The position numbers and the translations under genes are program-made. A stretch of 64,000 nucleotides of DNA from Chitinimonas sp. BJYL2. GTDB taxonomy: Bacteria > Pseudomonadota > Gammaproteobacteria > Burkholderiales > Chitinimonadaceae. Every line of letters starts with the position of its first letter. The stretch's first letter is position 1. Below, piece after piece: positions 1-8,390 of this stretch. Where the stretch lies: positions 434,001-498,000 of the forward strand of contig NZ_JANZKW010000001.1 of NCBI RefSeq assembly GCF_027257935.1, written 5' to 3'. The notes beneath the pieces were generated by a model, which ran no database searches, was not told the origin of the DNA, and worked only from the letters and a program-made list of their open reading frames with translations.

Positions 1-756
1 TACCACCGTGACGACTGGCTCGAAAGTGGACAGCATGGCGGCTTCCGAGGCACCGACGCGATTCAGGCCGGCAAAAAAGGCCAGTGCAGCGATTACGCTA
101 CACAGCAACCCGATGGCAACTATCGCCAGCCAGCCTGACAGCGCCTGCGGCCAAACCGGTACTTGCTGCAAGCCGACCATACCAAAGGTCAGGGCGCCCC
201 CCGCCATAATCAAGGCCGTCCCCGCCAAAGGCGATGTCCGCGCCATCAGCTTGGTGCCGACCACGATATACACCGAGTAGATCAGCGCCGCGCCCAGTCC
301 GAAGGCAATGCCTGTGGCCGATCCCGACAGCGCATCACCCACCGTGAGCGCCAAGCCCAGGCTGGCCAGCACCAATGCCGCGAGTTTGCGGCGGGTGAGT
401 GGTTCGTGCAGCCACACGGCGGCCATCAGCGTAACGATGACCGGAAACGTATACAGCAGCAGCGCAGTCAGCGAAGCGCTCGCATGCTGGAGCGCACTGA
501 AATAGGCGAACGCCTGCCCCGCGTACCCGATTGCCCCCATGCCCAGCAGCCCAAGCGCCAGCTTGCCGCGCGGCCAAGGCTGTTTGCGCCAACGCATGAT
601 AGCGGCCAGACACGCCGCAGCAATCCCGAAACGCAGCAGCAACACGGCTTGCGCGTCGGCACCGGCGGCATACGCCACCCGGCCGAACAGCGGCATGATG
701 CCGAAGCAGGCGGCAGACAGCAGGATCAACAAGGCACCCTGAGTGCGTGGGGACAT
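1..756 (-). CDS. EamA/DMT-family permease, 3' part missing
   Basis: Inner-membrane drug/metabolite transporter of the EamA (RhaT/YdcZ) type; the substrate cannot be read from sequence. About 252 codons are open from the ATG at 756 to the left edge, so the C-terminus lies outside the window. The protein opens with MSPRTQGALLILLSAACFG, a hydrophobic helix, and continues as alternating hydrophobic helices and short basic loops. The LHEPLTRRKLAALVLASLG stretch at the end of the first EamA repeat is typical, and a second repeat begins with GIAFGLGAALIYSVYIVVG. It lies downstream of valS on the same strand, but a hairpin (781-802) stands between them, so it may be transcribed separately. Family assignment is firm, substrate unknown. 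Confidence 0.85.
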   Translation of the reverse strand, partial: MSPRTQGALLILLSAACFGIMPLFGRVAYAAGADAQAVLLLRFGIAAACLAAIMRWRKQPWPRGKLALGLLGMGAIGYAGQAFAYFSALQHASASLTALLLYTFPVIVTLMAAVWLHEPLTRRKLAALVLASLGLALTVGDALSGSATGIAFGLGAALIYSVYIVVGTKLMARTSPLAGTALIMAGGALTFGMVGLQQVPVWPQALSGWLAIVAIGLLCSVIAALAFFAGLNRVGASEAAMLSTFEPVVTVV

Positions 757-780
757 GAGTTCGGATTCCAGACAGAACAA

Positions 781-802
781 CGCCCCGATACCTACCGGGG
801 CG
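781..802 (-). terminator. Hairpin after valS
   Basis: CGCCCCG and CGGGGCG form a 7-bp GC stem with an 8-base loop 27 bases after the valS stop. On the minus strand the stem is followed by TTGTTCTG, a weak T-rich tail. It fits a valS terminator or partial terminator ahead of the DMT permease. Confidence 0.55.
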
Positions 803-828
803 TTGAGAGTCTTGCAGCTTCAGGGCAA

Positions 829-3663
829 TCAGGCCAGCTTGGCCAGCTGCACCTTCATCTTCTCGACCGTGGCACTGAAGTCGGCGAGGCGTTTGCGTTC
901 CTGCTCGACCACGGCGGCCGGGGCCTTGTCGGCAAAGGCCGGGTTGGCGAGCTTGGCGGTAGCCTTGGTGATTTCGCCTTCGAGGCGGGCGACTTCTTTG
1001 CTCAAGCGAGCGGTTTCGGCGGCTTTGTCGATTTCGACCTTGAGCATCAGGCGCGTGGTGCCCACCACCTGCACCGGGGCATCGTCCTCAGGCAACTGCG
1101 CGACGACCTGTACTTCGGACACGCGGCCCAGCAGCTGCAGATACGGGCCGAATTCAGCCAGTTCTTCTGCTTTGCCTTCGAGGAACAGCGGTACCTTCTG
1201 CGCCGGGCCCAGGTTCATTTCCGAGCGCAGCGTGCGGATTGCCATGGTCAGGTCGCGGAACACGGCCATGCGAGCATCGGCTTCGGGCTTGACCTTGTCC
1301 ATCTGTGCCAGCGGCCATTGGGCAAGGCTGATGCTGTCGGTCTTCTTGGCGTTGGCCAGCGGGGCCACGGTCTGCCACAGCTCTTCGGTGATGAACGGAA
1401 TGATCGGGTGGGCCAGACGCAGCGCCACTTCGAGCACGCGCACCAGGGTGCGGCGCGTGGCACGCTGCTGGGCTTCGTTGCCGTTCTGGATCTGGACCTT
1501 GGTCAGCTCCACATACCAGTCGCAGTAGGCATTCCAGACGAATTCGTAGATGGCTTGTGCGGCCAGATCGAAGCGGTAGGTGTCGAGCGCTTCCTTCACG
1601 GCGGCTTCGGTGCGTTGCAGCTCGCCGATGATCCACTGGTCGATAAAGCTGAACTCCAGCGGCAGGCTTTCATCCTGACCACAATCCTTGCCGTCCACAT
1701 TCATCAGCACAAAGCGCGTGGCATTCCACAGCTTGTTGCAGAAGTTGCGGTAGCCCTCGGCGCGCTTGAAGTCGAAGTTCACATTGCGGCCCAGCGTGGC
1801 GTAGCTGGCCATGGTGAAGCGCAGTGCGTCGGTACCGTAGGCGGGCATGCCTTCGGGGAACAGCTTTTCGGTCACCTTGGCGATCTGCGGTGCCTTTTCG
1901 GGGCGACGCAGACCGGTGGTGCGCTTGGCGATCAGTTCGGGCAGGGCGATGCCGTCGATCAGGTCGACCGGATCGAGCACATTGCCCTCGGACTTGGACA
2001 TCTTCTTGCCTTCGTGGTCGCGCACGATGCCGTGGATGTACACATCCTTGAACGGCACGCGGCCCATGAAGTGGGTGGTCATCATGATCATCCGGGCAAC
2101 CCAGAAGAAGATGATTTCGTAACCCGTGACCAGCACGCTGGACGGCAGGAAGGCGTGCAGCGCGGGGTTCGCGGCGTCCTTTTCGGCATTGCCGGTCCAG
2201 CCCAGGGTGCTGAACGGCACCAGAGCCGAGCTGAACCAGGTGTCGAGCACGTCGTCATCGCGGCGCAAGGTCTTGCCACCGGCTTGCGCCTGGGCTTCCG
2301 CCTCGGTGCGTGCGACGTAGACATTACCGGCTTCGTCATACCAGGCCGGAATCTGGTGGCCCCACCAGAGCTGGCGGCTGATGCACCAGTCCTGGATGTT
2401 GTTCATCCACTGGTTGTAGGTGTTCACCCAGTTTTCGGGGATGAATCGCACCTGGCCCGAAGCCACGGCCTCGATCGACTTCTCGGCAATCGTCTTGCCG
2501 GTCGGGTCGTCCTTGCCCACGCGCGACATGGCCATGAACCATTGGTCGGTCAGCATCGGTTCGAGCACCGAGCCGGTACGGTCGCCCTTGGGCACCATCA
2601 GCTTGTGCGGTTTGATCTCGCCGAGCACGCCAGCGGCGTCCAGATCGGCCACCACCAACTTGCGCGCTTCCTTGACCTTGAGGCCGGCGTACTTGGCCGG
2701 CAGCGGCAGCGTGCCTTGCGGTGTGCCATCGAGCGCGAACACCTGCGCCTCGGCCAGAATCGTGGCCTGCAGGCTCATCACGTTGATCAGCGCCGTGTTG
2801 TGGCGCTTGCCGACCTGATAGTCATTGAAATCATGCGCCGGGGTCACCTTGACCACGCCGGTGCCGAAGTCCTTATCCACATAGCTGTCGGCAATGATGG
2901 GGATTTCGCGCTGGGTCAGCGGCAGGATCACGGTCTTGCCGATCAGGTGCTGGTAGCGCTCGTCCTCGGGGTGCACCATCACGGCCACGTCGCCGAGCAT
3001 GGTCTCGGGGCGGGTGGTGGCCACGGTCAGCGAACCCGAACCGTCCTTGAGCGGATAGTGGATATGCCACATCGAGCCGTCTTCCTCGACGTTCTCGACT
3101 TCGAGGTCGGAGATCGAGGTGCCCAGCACCGGGTCCCAGTTGACCAGACGCTTGCCGCGGTAGATCAGACCCTGCTCAAACAGTTTGACGAAGACTTCAC
3201 CGACCACCTTGGAACGGGTCTCGTCCATGGTGAAGTATTCCTGCTGCCAATCGACCGAGCAGCCCATGCGGCGCATCTGCTGGGTGATCGTGCCGCCCGA
3301 TTTGTTCTTCCATTCCCAGACCTTGCCCAGGAAAGCCTCGCGGCCCAGATCGTGGCGGCTGACCTTTTGCTCGGCCAGCTGGCGCTCGACAACGATCTGC
3401 GTGGCGATACCGGCATGGTCGGTACCCGGCACCCACAGGGTGTTGTGCCCCTGCATGCGGTAGTAGCGCGTCAGGCCATCCATGATGGTCTGGTTGAACG
3501 CGTGGCCCATATGCAGCGTGCCGGTGATGTTGGGCGGCGGCAGCTGGATGCTGAAGCTCGGGGCGGACGTATCCATGCTCGGCGCGAAGTGGCCGGCGGT
3601 TTCCCATTGGGTGTACCAGCGGCGCTCGATGTCGCCGGGTTCGAAGCTCTTGGCGAGTTCCAT
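829..3663 (-). CDS. valS: Valyl-tRNA synthetase
   Basis: Class Ia aminoacyl-tRNA synthetase that charges tRNA-Val with valine in the cytoplasm. The 944-residue length matches bacterial ValRS. The HIGH-type motif reads HMGH at residues 51-54, preceded by PPPNITG, and the KMSKS motif is intact at residues 554-558. The CP1 editing domain lies between them, the anticodon-binding domain follows, and the last ~70 residues are the charged coiled-coil arm of ValRS ([20 protein letters not shown]). The ATG at 3663 is the family start; no convincing Shine-Dalgarno precedes it. A stem-loop follows the stop. The opposite strand is open for 1189 codons here, which is a GC-rich coding shadow. Confidence 0.98.
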   Translation of the reverse strand: MELAKSFEPGDIERRWYTQWETAGHFAPSMDTSAPSFSIQLPPPNITGTLHMGHAFNQTIMDGLTRYYRMQGHNTLWVPGTDHAGIATQIVVERQLAEQKVSRHDLGREAFLGKVWEWKNKSGGTITQQMRRMGCSVDWQQEYFTMDETRSKVVGEVFVKLFEQGLIYRGKRLVNWDPVLGTSISDLEVENVEEDGSMWHIHYPLKDGSGSLTVATTRPETMLGDVAVMVHPEDERYQHLIGKTVILPLTQREIPIIADSYVDKDFGTGVVKVTPAHDFNDYQVGKRHNTALINVMSLQATILAEAQVFALDGTPQGTLPLPAKYAGLKVKEARKLVVADLDAAGVLGEIKPHKLMVPKGDRTGSVLEPMLTDQWFMAMSRVGKDDPTGKTIAEKSIEAVASGQVRFIPENWVNTYNQWMNNIQDWCISRQLWWGHQIPAWYDEAGNVYVARTEAEAQAQAGGKTLRRDDDVLDTWFSSALVPFSTLGWTGNAEKDAANPALHAFLPSSVLVTGYEIIFFWVARMIMMTTHFMGRVPFKDVYIHGIVRDHEGKKMSKSEGNVLDPVDLIDGIALPELIAKRTTGLRRPEKAPQIAKVTEKLFPEGMPAYGTDALRFTMASYATLGRNVNFDFKRAEGYRNFCNKLWNATRFVLMNVDGKDCGQDESLPLEFSFIDQWIIGELQRTEAAVKEALDTYRFDLAAQAIYEFVWNAYCDWYVELTKVQIQNGNEAQQRATRRTLVRVLEVALRLAHPIIPFITEELWQTVAPLANAKKTDSISLAQWPLAQMDKVKPEADARMAVFRDLTMAIRTLRSEMNLGPAQKVPLFLEGKAEELAEFGPYLQLLGRVSEVQVVAQLPEDDAPVQVVGTTRLMLKVEIDKAAETARLSKEVARLEGEITKATAKLANPAFADKAPAAVVEQERKRLADFSATVEKMKVQLAKLA

Positions 3664-3782
3664 GTCGGTGCAGTGCTAAATCGTGGGGAAGCCGCGGATT
3701 ATACGGGGAAAAGTGCACTCGCTCAGGCATGACGCGGCAAGTCCGCTGCGGCGAAAGTGCTTGATGACGCTAAGATGGCGGC

Positions 3783-4787
3783 ATGTCCCGCCTGCTCGCC
3801 TCTCCGCAAACCGCCGTGCGCCTGCTTTGGGCCGGCCTGCTTGTGCTGGCTGCGCTTGCGCTCTTGTCAGCCACCAGCGGTGCCGTGGCGATTCCGCTCG
3901 CCGATCTGCCGGGTCTGTTGCTCGGCGCCCCTGCCGACGACACCGGCCTGATGCACCATGCCGTGCTGGTAGATATCCGTCTGCCGCGCATTGTGCTCGC
4001 CATCCTTGCCGGCGCGGCGCTGGCAGTGGCCGGCTGCGTGCTGCAGGCTATGTTCCGCAATCCGCTGGCCGAGCCAGGCCTGATCGGCGCCTCCAGCGGC
4101 GCTGCACTCGCCGCAGCCGTGGCACGGGTGTTGTTGCCGGGGCTGATGATTGCGCCGCTAGCCTTTGTGGGCAGCCTGCTGGCGACATGGCTCGCTTGGG
4201 CCATCGGCCGCGGGCAAGATGCCGCGCGCCTGCTGCTTGCCGGCATCGCCATCAATGCGCTGGCTGGCGGCGGGCTGGCCTTGCTGAGTTACCTGGCCGA
4301 TGAAACTGCGCTGCGTGGCGGCATCGTCTGGGCGCTGGGCAGTCTCTCCGGCGCCGACTGGGCAACGCTGACTTGGCTGGCGCCCGCGCTGATCCTCTGC
4401 TGCGGCGCGCTCTGGCGCGAACTGGGCGCGCTCGATGCGCTGCTGCTGGGCGAGCGCGAAGCCTGGCATCTGGGCTTTGCCCTGGGGCCGTTGCGTCAGC
4501 GCTTGATCGCGCTCACCGCCCTGATCGTTGCCCTCACCGTGGCCGCCTGTGGCGCCATCGCTTTTGTAGGGCTGATGGCACCCCATCTGGCCCGGATCGT
4601 TCTGGGTCCGGCTCACCGGCTGCTGCTGCCCGGTGCGGCGCTTACCGGTGCCATCGGCCTGCTGGCGGCGGACTGGCTGGCCCGAACCGTGATGCTGCCA
4701 TCCGAACTACCCTTGGGTGCGGTGGTGAGTCTGGCGGGTGCACCTTTCTTCCTGTACTTGCTGATCAGCGCCAAGCCCAGACCATAG
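3783..4787 (+). CDS. FecCD/BtuC-family ABC transporter permease
   Basis: Membrane subunit of an importer for iron-siderophore, haem or cobalamin (FecCD/BtuC fold). At 334 residues it has the family length and about ten hydrophobic helices. The conserved block around residues 68-105 (RLPRIVLAILAGAALAVAG, then FRNPLAEPGLIGASSGA) and the late AFVGLMAPHLAR coupling-helix region are diagnostic. No periplasmic binding protein or ATPase gene lies beside it; the neighbours are valS (divergent) and a BNR-repeat gene (convergent). It therefore acts as an orphan permease here and must pair with subunits encoded elsewhere, or the cluster has been split. Substrate cannot be assigned. Confidence 0.9.
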   Translation: MSRLLASPQTAVRLLWAGLLVLAALALLSATSGAVAIPLADLPGLLLGAPADDTGLMHHAVLVDIRLPRIVLAILAGAALAVAGCVLQAMFRNPLAEPGLIGASSGAALAAAVARVLLPGLMIAPLAFVGSLLATWLAWAIGRGQDAARLLLAGIAINALAGGGLALLSYLADETALRGGIVWALGSLSGADWATLTWLAPALILCCGALWRELGALDALLLGEREAWHLGFALGPLRQRLIALTALIVALTVAACGAIAFVGLMAPHLARIVLGPAHRLLLPGAALTGAIGLLAADWLARTVMLPSELPLGAVVSLAGAPFFLYLLISAKPRP

Positions 4788-4797
4788 TCGCCGCGCA

Positions 4798-4820
4798 GCC
4801 TCAGTCTGCAAAACTGAGGC
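4798..4820. terminator. Convergent hairpin between permease and BNR gene
   Basis: GCCTCAGT and ACTGAGGC form a perfect 8-bp stem with a 7-base loop just past the permease stop, overlapping the last codons of the convergent BNR-repeat gene. There is no clear T-run on either side, so it is a candidate only. Confidence 0.4.
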
Positions 4821-5862
4821 AGTAAACCGGTGGCAGTTCGGCCGACAGGCGCTGCCAGCGCTCGCCCCCTTGATCGCCCAACCAGAGTGAGCCGGTGGTG
4901 GATGCCATCGCCAGCAGCGTACCTTGGGCATCCACCGCCATGCCGTGGCGGTAGACCAGATGAAACGCGGGTGCGGTCGGCAAGCCTTGCTGGAGCTTGT
5001 CGAAAGTCTGGCCACCATCGCGCGTGCGCAGCACATAGAAGTCGCCGGCCAGCGGCACGCGTCGCTGGTCCACCTCTGCCGGCACAAACCAGGCCGTGGC
5101 CGGATCGTGCGGGTGTGCCACCACCACAAAACCAAAATCCGACAAGGGCACGGGCGGATGCAGCTCACGCCAGTGCTGCAGGTTGTTGTCACTCACCAAC
5201 TGGCCGTTGTGATGCTGGCACCAATACACATCGGGCCGGGCCGCGCACTGGGCAAGGCGATGCGGGTCCTGGATATCCGGGTCTTCCGCCGACTCCGGCG
5301 GCATATACGCAGCGCGCATGCCGGCTGCAGCCTTGTCCCAGCTGGCACCACCATCGTGCGTCTGCCACACGCCACCACAGGAAATGCCGATCACGACGCG
5401 CTGAGGATTGCGCGGGTCCACCAAGACCGAGTGGATGCCGGCATCGTCAAAGCCACCGCCGAACCAATTGGCGCGTTCCGGTCGCTGCCACAGCGCATCA
5501 ATCAGTTGCCAGCTCGTACCGCCATCGTTGGATCGGAACAGCCCCGGCGGAATGCCACCTGCCCACAGTGTGCCGTCGCCGCCGATGGCCAGAGTCCACA
5601 TCTGATCCAGCGGCTTGGCGTCGGGGTCGGTTGGCAGCGCAGGCACGGCCAGTGGGTGCCAGTGGGCGCCGGCATCCTCGCTCACATGCAGCTTGGGGCC
5701 GAAATGACCATCGCGCAGTGCCACCCACCAGCGCCCCTCATAGGCCAGCACTGCGCTGACCTGCACACCCAGAAAATGTTGGCCCGTCAGCCGCCAGCCC
5801 GCCGCATCGCGCGCATACACCAGCAAGCCCTTGCGGGTTCCCAGCAACAAATGGTTCTGCAT
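4801..5862 (-). CDS. BNR/Asp-box beta-propeller protein (sialidase or VPS10-like fold)
   Basis: 353-residue protein of the WD40/YVTN/BNR-repeat beta-propeller class, often labelled exo-alpha-sialidase or glycosyl hydrolase. Asp-box repeats (S-x-D-x-G-x-x-W) are visible as SEDAGAHW, SNDGGTSW, THDGGASW and the degenerate TRDGGQTF, spaced as propeller blades. No signal peptide is visible (MQNHLLLGTRKGLLVY), so it is probably cytoplasmic. I do not see the arginine triad or FRIP motif of true sialidases, so enzyme activity is not supported. It begins 3 bases after the MoaD/ThiS-like gene and is surely co-transcribed with it; the pairing suggests a joint function. The biochemical role is unknown. 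Confidence 0.8.
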   Translation of the reverse strand: MQNHLLLGTRKGLLVYARDAAGWRLTGQHFLGVQVSAVLAYEGRWWVALRDGHFGPKLHVSEDAGAHWHPLAVPALPTDPDAKPLDQMWTLAIGGDGTLWAGGIPPGLFRSNDGGTSWQLIDALWQRPERANWFGGGFDDAGIHSVLVDPRNPQRVVIGISCGGVWQTHDGGASWDKAAAGMRAAYMPPESAEDPDIQDPHRLAQCAARPDVYWCQHHNGQLVSDNNLQHWRELHPPVPLSDFGFVVVAHPHDPATAWFVPAEVDQRRVPLAGDFYVLRTRDGGQTFDKLQQGLPTAPAFHLVYRHGMAVDAQGTLLAMASTTGSLWLGDQGGERWQRLSAELPPVYCLSFAD

Positions 5863-5865
5863 GGT

Positions 5866-6129
5866 TCAGCCTCCGGAAAGGGCTTGCATCACGTAGACGC
5901 TGGCATCGGCCGGCACGGGCAGATCCAGCGCATCGCGGCGTAATTCGCCATTGATGAACAAGGCAACATGCTTGCGTAACTGACCGTGCTCATCGAGCAC
6001 ATAGCCACGCAGCGACGGGTAATCGGCAAAGACACACTCCAGCGCAGCCCTTGGCGTTGCCGCATCCACCCTCACGGGTGTGGGCGGCGCAAGGTGGCGC
6101 AGATGGGTGGTAAATCCGATCAAGGGCAT
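5866..6129 (-). CDS. MoaD/ThiS-family beta-grasp (ubiquitin-like) protein
   Basis: Small ubiquitin-fold protein of 87 residues from the ATG at 6129 (MPLIGFTTHLRHL). An upstream in-frame ATG at 6210 exists, but the added residues do not look like MoaD and would overlap the divergent hemH start. The C-terminus ends in ALSGG; the terminal Gly-Gly is the hallmark of sulfur-carrier proteins that are adenylated and thiocarboxylated. ADASVYVMQALSGG matches the end of MoaD/ThiS proteins. Its only operon partner is the BNR propeller gene 3 bases downstream, with no molybdopterin or thiamine gene nearby, so a sulfur-transfer or protein-conjugation role is open. Confidence 0.8.
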   Translation of the reverse strand: MPLIGFTTHLRHLAPPTPVRVDAATPRAALECVFADYPSLRGYVLDEHGQLRKHVALFINGELRRDALDLPVPADASVYVMQALSGG

Positions 6130-6208
6130 GGACACGTTATAGACACTGCGGAACACGCCGCCATGCGGGCTATCATGGAGGCTTGCCGTGTGCCCCGTCT
6201 GAGTAACC

Positions 6209-7297
6209 ATGTCCTATCTGCCCGAACCCGCCTTCCGCCACGATCAGGCCCGCCGTGTCGGCATCCTCTTGATCAATCTCGGCACGCCCGATGCGCCCAC
6301 GGCCAAGGCGGTACGGCCTTACCTGAAGCAGTTCTTGTCTGATCCGCGCGTGGTGGAGATTCCACGACTGGTATGGTGGCTGATCCTCAACGGCATCATC
6401 CTCAACACCCGCCCGGCCAAATCAGCGGCCAAGTACGCCAGCATCTGGACGCGCGATGGCTCGCCCTTGGCCATCCATACCCGTGCGCAGGCCAAGCTGC
6501 TGCAAGGCTTCATGGGCGATGCCGGCCAGCCCGTGGTGGTGGAGTGGGCCATGCGCTATGGCAACCCCAGCGTGGCCAGCAAGATCATGGCGCTCAAGGA
6601 AGCCGGTTGTGATCGCGTGCTGGTGGTGCCGCTGTATCCGCAATATGCGGCATCGAGCACCGGCAGTGCGATGGATGCAGTGGCCGATGCCATCAAATCC
6701 CTGCGCAACCCGCCCGAGATCCGTTTTCTCAAGCACTTCCACGACGCCTCCGACTATATCGAGGTGCTGGCCCAGCGCGTGGAGCAGCACTGGGTGCGCG
6801 AGGGCCGCGGCGATCATCTGTTGATGAGCTTTCATGGCGTGCCGCGATTCAGTCTGGACAAGGGCGACCCGTACCACTGCGAATGCTACAAGACCGCGCG
6901 CCTGCTGGCCGAGCGCTTGGGACTGCCGGCCAGCAGCTACACCGTGGCCTTCCAGTCCCGTTTCGGCAAGGCCGAGTGGCTCAAGCCCTATACCAGCGAG
7001 CAGCTGCATAAGCTCGGCAAGGCCAAGACCGCCAAACTCGATGTGATCTGCCCAGGCTTTGTGGCCGACTGCCTTGAAACGCTCGAAGAAATTGCCATGG
7101 AAGGCAAGGCGGATTTCCTGCAGGCCGGAGGCGGCGAGTATCGCTATATTCCCGCGCTGAACTCGGAAGCCGACTGGATTGCCGCGCTGAGCCGCATTGT
7201 CACGCCACACCTGCACCCCTGGCTGCAACAGGCAGACGATGCCGCCGCCCTGCAAGCCCGCAAGGCACGCGCCGCTGGACTGGGCGCTAAAGCATGA
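6209..7297 (+). CDS. hemH: Ferrochelatase
   Basis: Inserts ferrous iron into protoporphyrin IX, the last step of protohaem synthesis. The 362-residue length is normal. The N-terminal GILLINLGTPDAP block is typical of HemH, LYPQYAASSTGS is conserved, and the metal-binding histidine lies in the MSFHGVPRF motif near residue 210. The late PGFVADCLETLEEI block is also diagnostic. The start at 6209 lies 79 bases from the divergent MoaD-like gene. The gene overlaps the next lipoprotein gene by 4 bases (ATGA), so the two are translationally coupled. Confidence 0.97.
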   Translation: MSYLPEPAFRHDQARRVGILLINLGTPDAPTAKAVRPYLKQFLSDPRVVEIPRLVWWLILNGIILNTRPAKSAAKYASIWTRDGSPLAIHTRAQAKLLQGFMGDAGQPVVVEWAMRYGNPSVASKIMALKEAGCDRVLVVPLYPQYAASSTGSAMDAVADAIKSLRNPPEIRFLKHFHDASDYIEVLAQRVEQHWVREGRGDHLLMSFHGVPRFSLDKGDPYHCECYKTARLLAERLGLPASSYTVAFQSRFGKAEWLKPYTSEQLHKLGKAKTAKLDVICPGFVADCLETLEEIAMEGKADFLQAGGGEYRYIPALNSEADWIAALSRIVTPHLHPWLQQADDAAALQARKARAAGLGAKA

Positions 7298-8370
7298 AAC
7301 TGCGTGCGGGACTGATGCTGCTGGCGGCCTTGTTGAACGGCTGTGCGGTCATGGGCCCCAGCACCATTTCCAGTAACCGGCCTGCCTACAACCAGGCCGT
7401 GCAGCGCACCAACGATCAGGAGCTGCTACTCAATCTGGTGCGGATTCTCTACCGCGACACCACCTACTTTACGACGGTGGAACGGATTGCCGCGTCGTAT
7501 GAATTCAATCGCGGCATCAGTGGCGGCGCGGGCTGGCAGTCGGCGGCCGGTGCCATCAGCCGCTCGCTCAATCTGGATGAAGGTTCGTTTGCCATCAACG
7601 AGCAGCCGACCGTTTTTTATGCCCCCGTCGAGGGCGAAAAGTTCGTGCGCCAGATGATGACGCCAATGAATCCGGATCTCTTGCTGATGCTCGTTAAATC
7701 GGGCTGGTCGCTCGATCGCGTGTTTTCGATTGGCGTGCAGGAAATGAACGGCTTGCGGAATGCGCCGTCGGCATCGGGGCCCACGCCGGCATTGGAACCG
7801 GAATTCCGTGGCTTCAAGGAAGCGGTGCGGCTGTTGCGAGTGCTGCTGATCAACGGGCTGATCGAGCTGGGCCGCAGTCAGGAGGGCGATGGACTCGAAG
7901 TGCGGCTGTCGCCCGCCGCCGAAAACCGGCCGGAAACCATCCGCATCAAGGAACTGCTGGGGCTGGAGCAAGGCCGTAGCCGCTTCCGTATCGTGCCAGG
8001 TACCGACAAACACGACCCGAACACGATTGCAATCTCGACCCGGCCACTGATTTCAGCACTCAGCTATCTGGCCCAGGGCATCGATGCCCCAGCCGCCGAC
8101 CGTAAATCCGGCAAGGTGCGCCAGACACTGCGCCACGACGGTGCGCCGTTTGACTGGCAGGAACTGCTCGAAGGCGTGTTCCAGGTGCGCTCATCGGCCA
8201 CGCCGCCCGATAACGCCAGCGTCGCCATCGCGTATCGCGGCAGCTACTTCTACATCGCCGACGATGATCTGGAGAGCAAGTCCACCTTTGTGTTGCTGAA
8301 CCAGCTGATGGCGCTGAACGCCACGCCGGCCGGCAGTGGATCGGCAATGAACTTTACCTTCGGCAAGTAA
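7294..8370 (+). CDS. Predicted lipoprotein of unknown function
   Basis: 358-residue protein with a lipoprotein signal: MKLRAGLMLLAALLNGCAV, lipobox LLNGC with the modified Cys at residue 18. The residue after Cys is Ala, so outer-membrane sorting by Lol is expected. The rest is soluble and rich in short helices (NDQELLLNLVRILYRD near the start, which recurs in a family of uncharacterised proteobacterial lipoproteins). I recognise no catalytic motif. The start overlaps the hemH stop by 4 bases, implying one transcript, though no functional tie to haem is visible. A convergent hairpin with amiC follows. Confidence 0.75.
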   Translation: MKLRAGLMLLAALLNGCAVMGPSTISSNRPAYNQAVQRTNDQELLLNLVRILYRDTTYFTTVERIAASYEFNRGISGGAGWQSAAGAISRSLNLDEGSFAINEQPTVFYAPVEGEKFVRQMMTPMNPDLLLMLVKSGWSLDRVFSIGVQEMNGLRNAPSASGPTPALEPEFRGFKEAVRLLRVLLINGLIELGRSQEGDGLEVRLSPAAENRPETIRIKELLGLEQGRSRFRIVPGTDKHDPNTIAISTRPLISALSYLAQGIDAPAADRKSGKVRQTLRHDGAPFDWQELLEGVFQVRSSATPPDNASVAIAYRGSYFYIADDDLESKSTFVLLNQLMALNATPAGSGSAMNFTFGK

Positions 8371-8373
8371 ACC

Positions 8374-8390
8374 GGCCTCAGTTTGAGGCC
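8374..8390. terminator. Short stem-loop between convergent lipoprotein gene and amiC
   Basis: GGCCTCA-GTT-TGAGGCC is a perfect 7-bp stem flanked by AAACC and AGTTTAT, lying in the 7-base gap and the end of amiC. It can serve both strands, but its T-tracts are short. Confidence 0.5.

Noticed and set aside
163-3732. 1189-codon open frame antisense to valS
   Set aside because: Coding shadow of a GC-rich gene: composition is His/Gly/Arg/Leu-rich and low in Lys, it has no recognisable motif, and it also spans the antisense of the DMT permease.
4801-5862. Functional sialidase
   Set aside because: Only Asp-box repeats are seen; no signal peptide and no clear arginine triad.
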